Assembly: GCF_028283685.1 (NCBI RefSeq)
Contig: NZ_JAPWKF010000007.1
Span: 124,001 to 188,000, forward strand
Length of the DNA stretch: 64,000 nucleotides
Direction of reading: 5' to 3'
Source of the DNA: Edaphobacter sp.
Lineage (GTDB): Bacteria; Acidobacteriota; Terriglobia; Terriglobales; Acidobacteriaceae
The notes beneath the pieces are model-generated. The model saw only the letters and a program-made list of their open reading frames with translations, was not told the origin of the DNA and searched no databases. This document shows positions 34,649 to 51,494 of the stretch, piece after piece (position 1 is the stretch's first letter; the number at the start of each line of letters is the position of its first letter). The position numbers and the translations under genes are program-made.

Positions 34649-35400
34649 TTATCGCGTCGCGGAACGCCTTCCCTTCGCCGCCTTCTTGGCCGGAGCCAGC
34701 ACCGGCTTGAGAGACTGCATGTCCGGAGAGAGAACCATCCGCTCATCCGTACTCTGCCATAAGCGGATGCCCCGATGACCGCGTTGCCGTTATCGCCCAG
34801 GATGACGTGCGGTGGGAGATACTTCATCAGCTTGGCATTGCCTCCGCCGAGCAGAATATAGTCGCAGATCAGCGCAGTCTTAAGACGCACCATGATGTCC
34901 AGCACTGACTTCCGCCAGCGTTTCTTTCCCAGCCTGTCCAAACCGTCTTTGCCGACCCACTCCTCGTAGGTACGACCTTTCTTGTATGGCAGATGGGCGA
35001 GTTCCAACGGAATAACGAGCCCCTCGGCGATCATCGCAGACCCCAGGCCTGTGCCCACTCCGAGAAAGAGCATCTTGCCGCCGCGATAGCCCCCCAGGGC
35101 TTGCATCGCCGCATCGTTGATGAAGCGCAGCGGCTTGCCGAATGTCTTTTCGTACGGGAAGTCGATCCATCCTGCTGCCAGATTATGCGGCTCCGCCAGA
35201 GGACGGTCATGGACGACTGGGCCGGGATACCCAATGGAGACGCAGTCATACTGCCAGTTCTTGGTGGCAAGCTTTACCTGCTCCACCATCAGCTTGGCGG
35301 TCATCGTCGGACCGGAGGGAATCTTCAGGGGGGACTGCTGACTGGTTGATGACACCTTCACATGGGTGCCGCCGACATCGATGACAAGAACCTCTCTCAT
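34649..35400 (-). CDS. ROK / polyphosphate-glucokinase-like sugar kinase, frameshifted near the C-terminus
   Basis: The start is ATG 35400 (MREVLVIDVGGTHVKVSS, the phosphate-binding motif). Later come SIGYPGPVVHDRPLAEPHNL, FINDAAMQALGGYRGG and FLGVGTGLGSAMI, with ALICDYILLGGGNAKL. These are typical of PpgK-like ROK kinases, which phosphorylate glucose with polyphosphate or ATP. After GDNGNAVIG the frame goes wrong: it continues with an Arg-rich sequence to 34606. Reading one frame over from the CCCC run at 34770-34773 gives GIRLWQSTDERMVLSPD, matching the expected family ending, then a Lys/Arg-rich tail and TAA at 34649-34651. A one-base deletion or sequencing error is the simplest reading. 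The enzyme core is complete, so it may still work. Confidence 0.75.
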
Positions 35401-35615
35401 TCCCAAGAGGATACGCCACATGGCCGGGTTCAAGGTGCCATCCCACGGCCGATATCCCTTGGCCAGCTGAGGAGTACCCCAAAACGTTTCGCCACGAGCC
35501 CGCAAAGGGATTCGGGCGATAAACGGTAAAGCCATTCAAAACAGGATGCTTACTGAGTTATCCATGAAACTCAAGCGCTGATAATAAACGAGTTATATTT
35601 TTTAAAATTTAGCAT

Positions 35616-35644
35616 TTGACAACTGTATTCAGTAAATTTTATAG
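35616..35644 (+). promoter_or_regulatory. Strong sigma70-like promoter
   Basis: TTGACA at 35616-35621 and TTATAG at 35639-35644 (17-bp spacer) lie in an A+T-rich stretch 38 bp before the start codon of the small TonB_C protein. The region 35401-35615 holds no gene I can support. Confidence 0.6.
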
Positions 35645-35681
35645 TGGTGACGGGTACTTCAAAACTCTCAGGAGAAACATA

Positions 35682-36131
35682 ATGCGTCAAGCACTTCTAG
35701 CTTCGCTCATCCTTTCCCCCGTTATGCTTCACGCTCAGGCAAATTCGCCTGCACAACCGAAGAATGTTTTGGAGTCCCGGCTTGCTGCTCCTGCCGAGCT
35801 CGCTGGCGCCGGTGACCGCACCGCATCCACCAAGGCCCTCCGCATCTCGACCGGAGTTGTTGCCCCCAAGCTGATCCACTCGACCGACGTTGCACTCGAT
35901 AACAACTCGTCGCTCTCCTACAGCGGCCCCCGCCACGTTGTTGTTGGCATGATCGTTGGCAAGGATGGAGTTCCCTCCGACCTGCACATCGTTGAATCGG
36001 CCGGGGTCCTCGTCGATCGCAACGTGCTCGCAGCAGTCAGCCTGTATCGCTTTGCTCCCGGGACGGTCAGCAATCAGCCCACAGAAGTTCCGCTGAATCT
36101 CGACATCACCCTGGTCGGCGCGGCTCGCTAA
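35682..36131 (+). CDS. Exported protein with TonB C-terminal-like domain
   Basis: This 149-residue protein has a signal peptide (MRQALLASLILSPVMLHAQA) and starts at ATG 35682 with AGGAG upstream. The C-terminal 70 residues (GPRHVVVGMIVGKDGVPSDL, HIVESAGVLVDRNVLAAVSL, YRFAPGT) have the pattern of TonB C-terminal domains. There is no membrane anchor or proline-rich spacer, so it is not a normal energy transducer. Stand-alone TonB_C proteins of this kind are common in Acidobacteria with no defined role. A strong promoter and a terminator enclose it as a single-gene unit. Confidence 0.8.
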   Translation: MRQALLASLILSPVMLHAQANSPAQPKNVLESRLAAPAELAGAGDRTASTKALRISTGVVAPKLIHSTDVALDNNSSLSYSGPRHVVVGMIVGKDGVPSDLHIVESAGVLVDRNVLAAVSLYRFAPGTVSNQPTEVPLNLDITLVGAAR

Positions 36132-36158
36132 ATCAGTTTCTGAACGCCACAAACGTTC

Positions 36159-36191
36159 AACGGCGGACTCTATCTATGAGTCCGCCGTTTC
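36159..36191 (+). terminator. Intrinsic terminator
   Basis: AACGGCGGACTC (36159-36170) pairs perfectly with GAGTCCGCCGTT (36178-36189) followed by TT. It lies between convergent small genes. Confidence 0.8.
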
Positions 36192-36224
36192 CATTTGCAA
36201 GCACGCTTACGTAGCGAAAAGAAG

Positions 36225-36593
36225 TTACTTCTGCTCCGCCTTCTTCGCCGTAAATGTCCCGGAAACATTCAGTGGCTGTACATCGATATCGCCACCGAGC
36301 TCTCCCTTGTCATTCATAAATCCGGTAAAGGTCAGCGTGAGAGCCTCTCCCTGATACTCCCCGCCATGGACGAAGATGACCTTCTTCTCAGCGACGGTCA
36401 CCGTCGTATCGAAGGTCTTCCCTTCGCCGTTTTTGCAGGTGCCGGCGATCTTATCCTTGTCCTGAGCAAAGCTGCACGACTCGTTGATGGGGTAACCCTG
36501 AACATCACCGGTAACGGTCCACGAACCCGGTACTGTCGACTGCGCCAGCAGTGTCGCGGCGGATGCAAGCATCAAACACAGTATTCTCTTCAT
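36225..36593 (-). CDS. Small exported protein of unknown function
   Basis: This 122-residue protein starts at ATG 36593 with GGGGA 5 nt upstream. A signal peptide (MKRILCLMLASAATLLAQ) is followed by a small beta-rich domain (GSWTVTGDVQGYPINESCSF, TFTGFMNDKGELGGDI) with two cysteines that could form a disulfide. The sequence pattern suggests a lipocalin-like or similar small barrel, but I recognise no family. Confidence 0.7.
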   Translation of the reverse strand: MKRILCLMLASAATLLAQSTVPGSWTVTGDVQGYPINESCSFAQDKDKIAGTCKNGEGKTFDTTVTVAEKKVIFVHGGEYQGEALTLTFTGFMNDKGELGGDIDVQPLNVSGTFTAKKAEQK

Positions 36594-36701
36594 CCTGATC
36601 CCCACTCACAAAAGTATTGGAACGTCCTTGAGCATACCGCTTTCATTCCGCGTTGCAAGGAAATCGTGATGAAAGACTCCTTCTTTTAGTAGCAGCCAAA
36701 G

Positions 36702-36731
36702 AAAACGGCAGAGCCGAAGCTCTGCCGTTTT
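36702..36731. terminator. Intrinsic terminator after rpoC
   Basis: AAAACGGCAGAGC (36702-36714) pairs perfectly with GCTCTGCCGTTTT (36719-36731) around loop CGAA. The A and T runs make it work on both strands; it ends the rpoC transcript. Confidence 0.9.
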
Positions 36732-36764
36732 GAGTTTGAAGCAGTAAGCGCTTCGTGAGCCGTC

Positions 36765-40955
<4,191 letters not shown>

Positions 40956-41110
40956 AGTTAGCGTCTCCCTTATTTCCTGCGTATAGCAGTGGCAGCGTCA
41001 TGCTGCGGTTACAAAACTTTTGCGATAACTCTCGGCGTATCGCTTTGCCGTCTATCTGGATCTGAAGCTCAATTTCAGTTGTCTTGCCGCTCGATCAAGG
41101 GTAAGCGGCT

Positions 41111-41141
41111 GCCGGAAGGGCGTTCTGACTGCCCTCCCGGC
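41111..41141 (-). other. Hairpin in the rpoB-rpoC spacer
   Basis: GCCGGAAGGGC (41111-41121) pairs with GCCCTCCCGGC (41131-41141) with a small internal mismatch. It lacks a U-tract and lies in the 200-bp spacer, so it may be an RNA processing or stability element. Confidence 0.4.
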
Positions 41142-41155
41142 TTCCCTGTAGCAAG

Positions 41156-45628
<4,473 letters not shown>

Positions 45629-46294
45629 GCTCTCTCCCTGAATACTTACCTTCGAGGACCAGCTTCGGGATGACTCTTCCCTTTGCCGGGGAGAGCCCCG
45701 GTCAAGGCCCTCCTGCTGTTTTCTCTCTGCGCCTCGTACTTCGTCAGGTCCTGCCATCCTCGAAACGGCTGGCCCTGTGCGCAAAATCTCATGCTCAAAC
45801 TGTCCCAATGCGGGACGCCTGCTCGATTAACTTTCCTGACTATTCACAGCGCTGGTTCGCCTGCTGCCGGCGGAATCTGCTATAAGGAACCCGTAGTTGT
45901 TGCCCGCAACGAGAATCGAGAGGGCGGAAGTACCTGAAAACACGACAAGGCGCTCAGAGGGACAGCGTGTCCCGCGAGCGCAAAGGTTCGACTTGTGCAC
46001 TATTTCGTTCGTGTTGAGATAAATGTCTGCCGCCATTTTGAGGCTCGCCTTGCCCCAAATTCGCTGCTGTCTGCCTGAAACCAGTGGCACTATGCGCATC
46101 CGCCGCTAGAAACGCATAATGGCCGGCCCCCTAACCTCTCTCTCAATTCAAGAGGATGGACCGGATTACAACCGTATATCTCGCTCAACTGCCGACTGAA
46201 ATCGTTTCGCCAACCGAGCACAGCTGGGCGGAACGGTTCTTCCCTGAAAAGAAAGGATAACTCGTTCCGCCCAGGCGTGCAACTATCTGGGTTG
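45629..46294. other. Long rplL-rpoB intergenic region, 666 bp
   Basis: No gene is supported here on either strand. Apart from a hairpin near its rplL end (46224-46274), it holds nothing I can identify. Such a long spacer could carry an rpoBC promoter, but I found no convincing hexamer pair. Confidence 0.5.
46224..46274 (-). terminator. Hairpin/attenuator after rplL
   Basis: CTGGGCGGAACG (46224-46235) pairs perfectly with CGTTCCGCCCAG (46263-46274). It begins 21 nt after the rplL stop on the minus strand. Partial termination between rplL and rpoB is known in E. coli; this hairpin may do the same job, though no clear U-tract follows. Confidence 0.5.
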
Positions 46295-46672
46295 TTACTT
46301 GATCTCGACCGTGGCAACACCCTCGAACTTCTTCGCGATTGCAGCCGCGTCGTCCTTCGAGATGTTCTCCTTCAGGGGCTTGGGAGCTCCGTCAACCAGG
46401 TCCTTGGCTTCCTTGAGCCCAAGGGCGGTGACTTCGCGCACAGCCTTGATGGTGTTGATCTTGTTCGCGCCGGCATCCTTCAGGATGACGGTGAACTCGG
46501 TCTTCTCTTCTGCCGGGGCAGCCGCCGCAGCGCCGCCGCCAGCTGCCGGAGCAGCCACAGCTGCAGCCGCAGCCGAAACGCCAAGGCGCTCCTCAAGCTT
46601 CTTTACAAGAGCCGAAGCCTCGAGCAGGCTGAGGCTAACGATCTGATCTTCCAACTGCTGAATGTCCGCCAT
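46295..46672 (-). CDS. rplL: Ribosomal protein bL12
   Basis: This 125-residue stalk protein recruits translation factors. The N-terminal dimer domain ([20 protein letters not shown]) is followed by an Ala/Gly-rich hinge (about 38-58) and the C-terminal factor-binding domain ([40 protein letters not shown]). ATG 46672 is preceded by GGAGAG. It follows rplJ by 134 bp. Confidence 0.97.
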   Translation of the reverse strand: MADIQQLEDQIVSLSLLEASALVKKLEERLGVSAAAAAVAAPAAGGGAAAAAPAEEKTEFTVILKDAGANKINTIKAVREVTALGLKEAKDLVDGAPKPLKENISKDDAAAIAKKFEGVATVEIK

Positions 46673-46806
46673 TTTTCTCTCCAATAATTACTGTACTTGT
46701 ACTGCCGATTGCTTCACCGGAGGCTCTCTTCTGCCACCGTTGCTCAACTCCATTCAGGTTTCCGTTGCGCCCAGACCAGCGCACCTGAACAGAACTGCGC
46801 GAAACC

Positions 46807-47478
46807 TTATCCCTCTGCGGGAGCTTCGTCCGCTGCCTCGCCGGCCTGCGACGCCGTCGCGTTCTCCGGCTGCGCTGCGCCCGAAGGCTGCTCCCCTGCC
46901 GCTGACTCCTCGGCATGAGCCGACTCTGCCACAGGTGCTGCAGGAGCCGAACCGCCGAACTTGCCCTTCTCCACACCCTGGTTGATCACGACGGCCAGAT
47001 CGCGTCCGGTCGCGTTGATCACCGTCGCAAGACGCTGCGCCGGGGAATTGATGAGGAACAGCAGCTTCGAGAAGAGCTCTTCCTTGCCCGGCAGCTTCGC
47101 CAGGTCGCCGATATCTTCGATCGACAGAACCTTGCCGTCGACGATGCCCAGCTTGAAGGTGAACTCAGAGTTATCCTTCACCCAGGTCGAGAGCGCCTTG
47201 GCCAGAGCCACGGGATCGCCCGAGGTGTAGGCAACCGAAGATACGCCCTTAAGGCCCTTGAGGGCCTCCTCGATCTTCGTTCCCTCAGCCGACCTTGCGG
47301 CCAGCTTGTTCTTCACCACGTGATAGCTGCCACCGGCAGCCCGTACCGCCTTGCGCAGGTTGAAGTCCTTCGCTGCCGTCAGCCCGGTAAACGTACCGAT
47401 AATGGCCGAGGTCGAGGTCTCCAGCTCTGCAGCGAGCTTCTTTACCTTATCCGACTTCTGTGATCTGGACAGTGCCAT
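46807..47478 (-). CDS. rplJ: Ribosomal protein uL10 with acidic tail
   Basis: This 223-residue protein anchors L12 dimers to the 23S rRNA. The core is typical (MALSRSQKSDKVKKLAAELE, VVKNKLAARSAEG, FKLGIVDGKVLS, SPAQRLATVINATGRDLAVV). About 45 extra residues after the L12-binding helix form a low-complexity tail of Ala, Glu, Gly and Gln (about 177-223), unusual against the ~165-175 residues of most L10 proteins. ATG 47478 is preceded by AGGA. The 92-bp gap to rplA may include the L10 autoregulation leader. Confidence 0.96.
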   Translation of the reverse strand: MALSRSQKSDKVKKLAAELETSTSAIIGTFTGLTAAKDFNLRKAVRAAGGSYHVVKNKLAARSAEGTKIEEALKGLKGVSSVAYTSGDPVALAKALSTWVKDNSEFTFKLGIVDGKVLSIEDIGDLAKLPGKEELFSKLLFLINSPAQRLATVINATGRDLAVVINQGVEKGKFGGSAPAAPVAESAHAEESAAGEQPSGAAQPENATASQAGEAADEAPAEG

Positions 47479-47570
47479 AACAATTCCTAGCCTTCACTGC
47501 TAGCCAAAACGCTAGCTGAAATTTGAGCGCCGCAAGCTTTGCGGCCAAACCGTACCGCGATTCGCCTTGC

Positions 47571-48281
47571 CTAAGCCTTGCCGGCAGCCTCAGCCGCCGC
47601 ATAATCCAGCTGGATGCCAGGGCCCATCGAGGAGCTCAGCGTTACGCCCTTGATGTACTTACCCTTGGCAGCCGAAGGCTTCGCCTTCACCACGCTGGTA
47701 ATGACCGTCATCGCATTGTCGACAAGCTTCTGCGCATCGAACGAGAGCTTGCCTACGGGAACGTGAACCAGAGCGGTCTTATCCGTGCGGAACTCAACCT
47801 TACCGGCCTTGATCTCCTTGACCGCCTCAGCCACGTTCGTGGTCACGGTACCGGTCTTCGGGTTCGGCATCAGGCCCTTGGGGCCGAGAACCTTACCCAG
47901 ACGTCCGACCGACTTCATCATGTCGGGCGTCGCGATCAGGGCATCAAAATCGGTCCAGCCTTCCTTCTGAATCTTCTCGACGAGCTCTTCGCCGCCGAAG
48001 AACTCAGCGCCGGCAACCTGTGCGTCCTTCACCTTGTCGCCCGAGGCGATAACAGCAACAATCTTGGTCTTACCCAGACCGTGCGGGAGAACAACCGTGC
48101 CGCGAACCATCTGGTCCGCATGACGGGGGTCGACACCGAGACGCAGCGTCAGATCGACCGTCTCATCAAACTTTGCGTACTTTGCCTTCTGGAGCAGCGG
48201 AACCGCGTCCGCCAGGACGTAAGGACGGGGCTCAACGAGCGCGCGCGCCTTCGCCAGATTCTTGGAGATCTTCCTAGCCAT
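47571..48281 (-). CDS. rplA: Ribosomal protein uL1
   Basis: This 236-residue protein forms the L1 stalk at the ribosomal E site. Signatures are [39 protein letters not shown], and [28 protein letters not shown] just before ATG 48281 gives the ribosome-binding site. In most bacteria rplK precedes this gene; here it is the first gene of the cluster, behind its own promoter and divergent from rph. L1 usually represses its own operon through a leader site; a hairpin at 48339-48359 may take part. Confidence 0.97.
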   Translation of the reverse strand: MARKISKNLAKARALVEPRPYVLADAVPLLQKAKYAKFDETVDLTLRLGVDPRHADQMVRGTVVLPHGLGKTKIVAVIASGDKVKDAQVAGAEFFGGEELVEKIQKEGWTDFDALIATPDMMKSVGRLGKVLGPKGLMPNPKTGTVTTNVAEAVKEIKAGKVEFRTDKTALVHVPVGKLSFDAQKLVDNAMTVITSVVKAKPSAAKGKYIKGVTLSSSMGPGIQLDYAAAEAAGKA

Positions 48282-48338
48282 CTTTCCTCATCTCCCACCC
48301 CTCTCGGCGAAACACTGCCGGGGCGTGGTTATCGACTA

Positions 48339-48359
48339 GTCTCAATACGGGATTGAGAC
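48339..48359 (-). promoter_or_regulatory. Hairpin at the 5' end of the rplA leader
   Basis: GTCTCAAT (48339-48346) pairs perfectly with ATTGAGAC (48352-48359). It lies within a few bases of the predicted start of the rplA transcript, about 60 nt before the start codon. It could protect the 5' end or be part of an autoregulatory site. Confidence 0.4.
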
Positions 48360-48368
48360 GCTCTTGTA

Positions 48369-48397
48369 AGTATGCAACAAATTGGGGGAATTGACAA
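48369..48397 (-). promoter_or_regulatory. Candidate promoter of the rplA-rpoC cluster
   Basis: On the minus strand TTGTCA (48392-48397) and CATACT (48369-48374) have a 17-bp spacer; transcription would start near 48362, giving a leader of about 80 nt. Confidence 0.5.
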
Positions 48398-48535
48398 CCA
48401 GTTTCCCACATCCCACCCTAAAACTCCTGTCCGCCCTGCTGACCTTTTTCGGGACGCTCATCGTCTCCGCCACGCAATGAGCGCCGCAGAGAGGCCTTCG
48501 CGGAGCACTTGATCGGTACAAACCGCTGCAGACCC

Positions 48536-48566
48536 TTGATTCTTCTATCAGCAGGCCCTCTATAAT
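48536..48566 (+). promoter_or_regulatory. Candidate promoter of a leaderless rph transcript
   Basis: A perfect TATAAT (48561-48566) lies 6 nt before the rph ATG (48573); TTGATT (48536-48541) gives a 19-bp spacer. Transcription should start at or next to the ATG, and there is no Shine-Dalgarno sequence. Confidence 0.55.
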
Positions 48567-48572
48567 CTCCGA

Positions 48573-49316
48573 ATGTCCGCCGCACTCCAGATCTTCCGCC
48601 CCGATGCCCGCCCTGCCGACGCACTCCGTCCCATCCGCATTACGCCGGGCTTTGTCGCCATGGCCGAAGGATCCGTTCTCATGGAGTCCGGCAATACCCG
48701 GGTTCTCTGCAATGCCTCCATCGAACAGGGTGTCCCCGCCTGGCTGCGAAACTCCGGCCGCGGCTGGGTGACGGCGGAGTACGGCATGCTGCCTCGCGCC
48801 ACCCTGACCCGCACTCCGCGCGAGGCCGAGCGAGGCAAGATCGGCGGACGCACCCATGAGATCCAGCGCCTGATTGGGCGCTCCCTGCGCTCCGTTGTGG
48901 ACATGAAGGCCCTCGGCGAACGCACCATTATTCTCGACTGCGACGTCCTGCAAGCCGATGGTGGTACCCGCACAGCAGCCATTACCGGCGCCGCGGTTGC
49001 CCTTGCCATCGCCCTCGATAAACTCGTTGCCGCAGGAACTCTCAAGGCATCGCCCCTGCGCCAGATGGTCGCCGCAACCTCCGTCGGCATCGTCGACGGC
49101 AACGTCCTGCTTGACCTCTGTTACGAAGAGGACTCCCGCGCCACCGTCGACATGAACGTCGTCATGCTCGCCTCTGGCGGACTGGTCGAAACACAGGCGA
49201 CCGCGGAGAAGGACTCCTACTCCCGCCAACAGCTTAGCGAGATGCTCGACTACGCGGAAAAAGGCATCCACCAGCTGCTCGAGGCACAACTGGCCGCGAT
49301 CCGCTCCGCAAAATAA
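48573..49316 (+). CDS. rph: Ribonuclease PH
   Basis: This 247-residue phosphorolytic 3'-5' exoribonuclease trims tRNA 3' ends. Signatures are [40 protein letters not shown], the [20 protein letters not shown] region, and [19 protein letters not shown]. Length and ends are normal. It is divergent from rplA, takes the place usually filled by rplK/nusG, and seems to be leaderless. Confidence 0.96.
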   Translation: MSAALQIFRPDARPADALRPIRITPGFVAMAEGSVLMESGNTRVLCNASIEQGVPAWLRNSGRGWVTAEYGMLPRATLTRTPREAERGKIGGRTHEIQRLIGRSLRSVVDMKALGERTIILDCDVLQADGGTRTAAITGAAVALAIALDKLVAAGTLKASPLRQMVAATSVGIVDGNVLLDLCYEEDSRATVDMNVVMLASGGLVETQATAEKDSYSRQQLSEMLDYAEKGIHQLLEAQLAAIRSAK

Positions 49317-49329
49317 CCAGACCGCCTGC

Positions 49330-50004
49330 TCAGTGGCAGGAGGCAACATCCTCGAACTTGCCTCCCGGAACCGCCTGCGCAGCCATCCCCTGCGCGCAGG
49401 CGAGGATCTTCTGATCCACCGGATCGTTATCCAGGGCATCGGTCGGCACAAAGGTCAGCGAAGAGCGTAACCCCAGAAAACGACCGCTCATCTGCTGCAT
49501 AAGACTCATCGCCCCCTGCAGCAAAGCGAGCCCCTGCCGATCTGCATCGCTTGCCGCAGAGGCTGTCGCCATCTGCATGCGGCTATCCGCATTGCGTCGA
49601 TATCCGGAGATCCAGGTCTGCTCGACTGGATTGTTCGTACGCACTGCATTTTCAATTGCACTGCGCCACTCGCGGATCACCGTCATCTGCTCGACGCCTG
49701 CCTGCAGAAATTCGCGGGTGTAGCCACTGTCCGCAGGTTTGGTTTGCGGAGCATCCGCCGCATGTGACGCTGGTGCTGTTGGCAGCGCTGCGGGCAGCGT
49801 CAGGACTACCCTGCTGCCCTGGAAGCCGAGCGTCGCCCCCGTGATGCGGGCCAAAGACTCCACCTCCACATACGACCGCCCATTGTGCTGGATCACCGGT
49901 GCCTGGCCGTCTCGACCAGGCACCGTCAGCGCGGAGCTTTGCACCTGGGCGAAAGCTGCCGCCGAAAGCAATACCAGAGAACCTGCTGTCATCATCGCGT
50001 TCAT
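49330..50004 (-). CDS. Exported protein with copper-amine-oxidase-N-like stalk domain
   Basis: This 224-residue protein has a signal peptide (MTAGSLVLLSAAAFAQ). A short beta domain follows (QHNGRSYVEVESLARITGAT, LGFQGSRVVLTLP), resembling the stalk/Cu_amine_oxidN1 domain. After a Pro/Ala linker the C-terminal 130 residues are helical (REFLQAGVEQMTVIREWRSA and on) with a pair of cysteines near the end (ILACAQG and VASCH). The function is unknown. GAGGAAGAC precedes the ATG. It is convergent with rph (13-bp gap). Confidence 0.75.
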   Translation of the reverse strand: MNAMMTAGSLVLLSAAAFAQVQSSALTVPGRDGQAPVIQHNGRSYVEVESLARITGATLGFQGSRVVLTLPAALPTAPASHAADAPQTKPADSGYTREFLQAGVEQMTVIREWRSAIENAVRTNNPVEQTWISGYRRNADSRMQMATASAASDADRQGLALLQGAMSLMQQMSGRFLGLRSSLTFVPTDALDNDPVDQKILACAQGMAAQAVPGGKFEDVASCH

Positions 50005-50165
50005 GCTGTCTTCCTCAACCGCAATTATCTATAGCATTCGCTCCGCTTTGGAGCGGAACGTGGCTTAGCCTTCATGAAACCGGATTGCTTCGCTGCCAAA
50101 GGCAAGCTTTGCCTTTACTTACGACGAGAGCAACGATTAGTCGTCGTCATACCCTGCAAAAAAAC

Positions 50166-50194
50166 TTGACCGGCCCTGATAGCGAACCTATTAT
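50166..50194 (+). promoter_or_regulatory. Candidate promoter of the cupin-like gene
   Basis: TTGACC (50166-50171) and TATTAT (50189-50194) have a 17-bp spacer, 62 bp before ATG 50257. The divergent region 50005-50165 also contains inverted repeats (AAAGGCAA...TTTGCCTTT around 50097-50115, and ACGACGA...TCGTCGT). Confidence 0.6.
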
Positions 50195-50256
50195 CCGGAA
50201 ACTCCCCTGAAAAAAGATTTATTGCTGTTCCCATTTGCGAGTTGAAAGGCCGATTC

Positions 50257-51180
50257 ATGTCCTCCACAGGAGTTGCAACGACCTATTTCCCCCCGATGAC
50301 GGAATTAGCAAATTCCGTCGGCAAAGATTCCTTCCTCTTCTCTCACAGCCTCAGCGGCCACGAACTCTTCACCCGCGACGCCGTCAAGCGTCTGGTAGAG
50401 ACGATCGGGGCTCTTCACGTCAGGCAGTCGTTCGGCGGAATTCCCCCAGGCTTCTTCATCAAGAAAGATGTTGGGCATCTGGAATGGGGATCCCCCGAAT
50501 TTCAACGGGCACTGGACGAAGCCTATGACAACATCGACTTCAGCGGATCTCGCATTAAGCTCTCCGATATCCAGCAGGTCGATGTCTACCGGGATCTGCT
50601 GGCTGCCTGCATCCTCAACCTCAGCGAAGTAACAGGCATCGACTTCCAGCGCGACTTCAGCCGTGCCATCGCAACGCTTTTTATCAGCTCTCCCGGTGAG
50701 CAGACGCCCTATCACGTCGATCAGGAGGTCAATTTCCTTCTCCAGATCGACGGCATCAAGCACGTCAGTCTCTTCGATGGAAACGATCGCGCCGTAGTCA
50801 CTTCTGAACACATGGAAGAGTTCTGGATGGGCAACAGCTTCATCGAGAGAAGCCACAACAAGGAACCAAAAAGTTACGTAATGGGGCCGTATCAGGGAGT
50901 TCACCAGCCTCCCTTCTTTCCCCATCTCATCACCGTGGGAGACAGTATGTCCGTCTCTCTCAGCCTTGGATTTCGTAAGGCCAAATTTCCGGAGGCTGAG
51001 GTCTACCGCATGAACTCCTACCTGAGAAAGCTCGGCCTTACGCCAAACCCTCCAGGATCGAGCCAGGTGGTCGATGGCCTCAAAAGCGCCATCATCCGCC
51101 CCGCGCTCCGCGCCAAGGAGCGCTTCCTTGGCTCCAACGGAGCCACGCTATCCTCACTTAAAAAGCCGGCCATGCGCTAA
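50257..51180 (+). CDS. Cupin/JmjC-like Fe(II)-dependent oxygenase-like protein
   Basis: This 307-residue protein has the layout of the cupin_8/JmjC hydroxylase superfamily. The segment TPYHVDQEVNFLLQIDGIKH carries an H-x-D metal motif preceded by a conserved Pro-Tyr. HQPPFFPHLITVGDSMSVSL would supply the second histidine. Members hydroxylate proteins, peptides or tRNA with 2-oxoglutarate; here the substrate is unknown. Start ATG 50257 has AAAGG about 8 nt upstream. It has its own promoter and terminator. The family assignment rests on the motif pattern and is moderately sure. Confidence 0.7.
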   Translation: MSSTGVATTYFPPMTELANSVGKDSFLFSHSLSGHELFTRDAVKRLVETIGALHVRQSFGGIPPGFFIKKDVGHLEWGSPEFQRALDEAYDNIDFSGSRIKLSDIQQVDVYRDLLAACILNLSEVTGIDFQRDFSRAIATLFISSPGEQTPYHVDQEVNFLLQIDGIKHVSLFDGNDRAVVTSEHMEEFWMGNSFIERSHNKEPKSYVMGPYQGVHQPPFFPHLITVGDSMSVSLSLGFRKAKFPEAEVYRMNSYLRKLGLTPNPPGSSQVVDGLKSAIIRPALRAKERFLGSNGATLSSLKKPAMR

Positions 51181-51226
51181 CGCCTGTTCCTGCAGCTTCC
51201 GAATAAGTCCTTCGAGTAGAACGAAG

Positions 51227-51269
51227 AAAGCCCGACACACGCCCAGACTTCATGAGCGTGCCGGGCTTT
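51227..51269 (+). terminator. Intrinsic terminator
   Basis: AAAGCCCG (51227-51234) pairs with CGGGCTTT (51262-51269), and CACGC with GCGTG inside. It ends the cupin-like gene transcript. Confidence 0.8.
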
Positions 51270-51348
51270 GCTGTTCAATGGCTTTGCCGGTCCCCTGCAC
51301 GGTAAACGCCCACCTTTTGAGGCACATGCAACTCCCTTCAGCCTGCTT

Positions 51349-51377
51349 TTGACATCTAACCTATTAGGATTGATAGA
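51349..51377 (+). promoter_or_regulatory. Possible promoter of the aldolase gene
   Basis: TTGACA (51349-51354) is followed after 17 bp by GATAGA (51372-51377). Downstream is a short palindrome CTATTGAATAG. Another -10-like TAGAAT lies at 51449-51454 without a good -35. The region 51270-51494 has no gene. Confidence 0.3.
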
Positions 51378-51494
51378 GTTGCCCTATTGAATAGAGGCAT
51401 AGACCGATCCCACCCGTTACGTTGAGGCAAGTTGTTCAATTTGCTGTGTAGAATGACCGTCTAGCGAGACTCAAACACCGAGGAGAAAAGAGCA

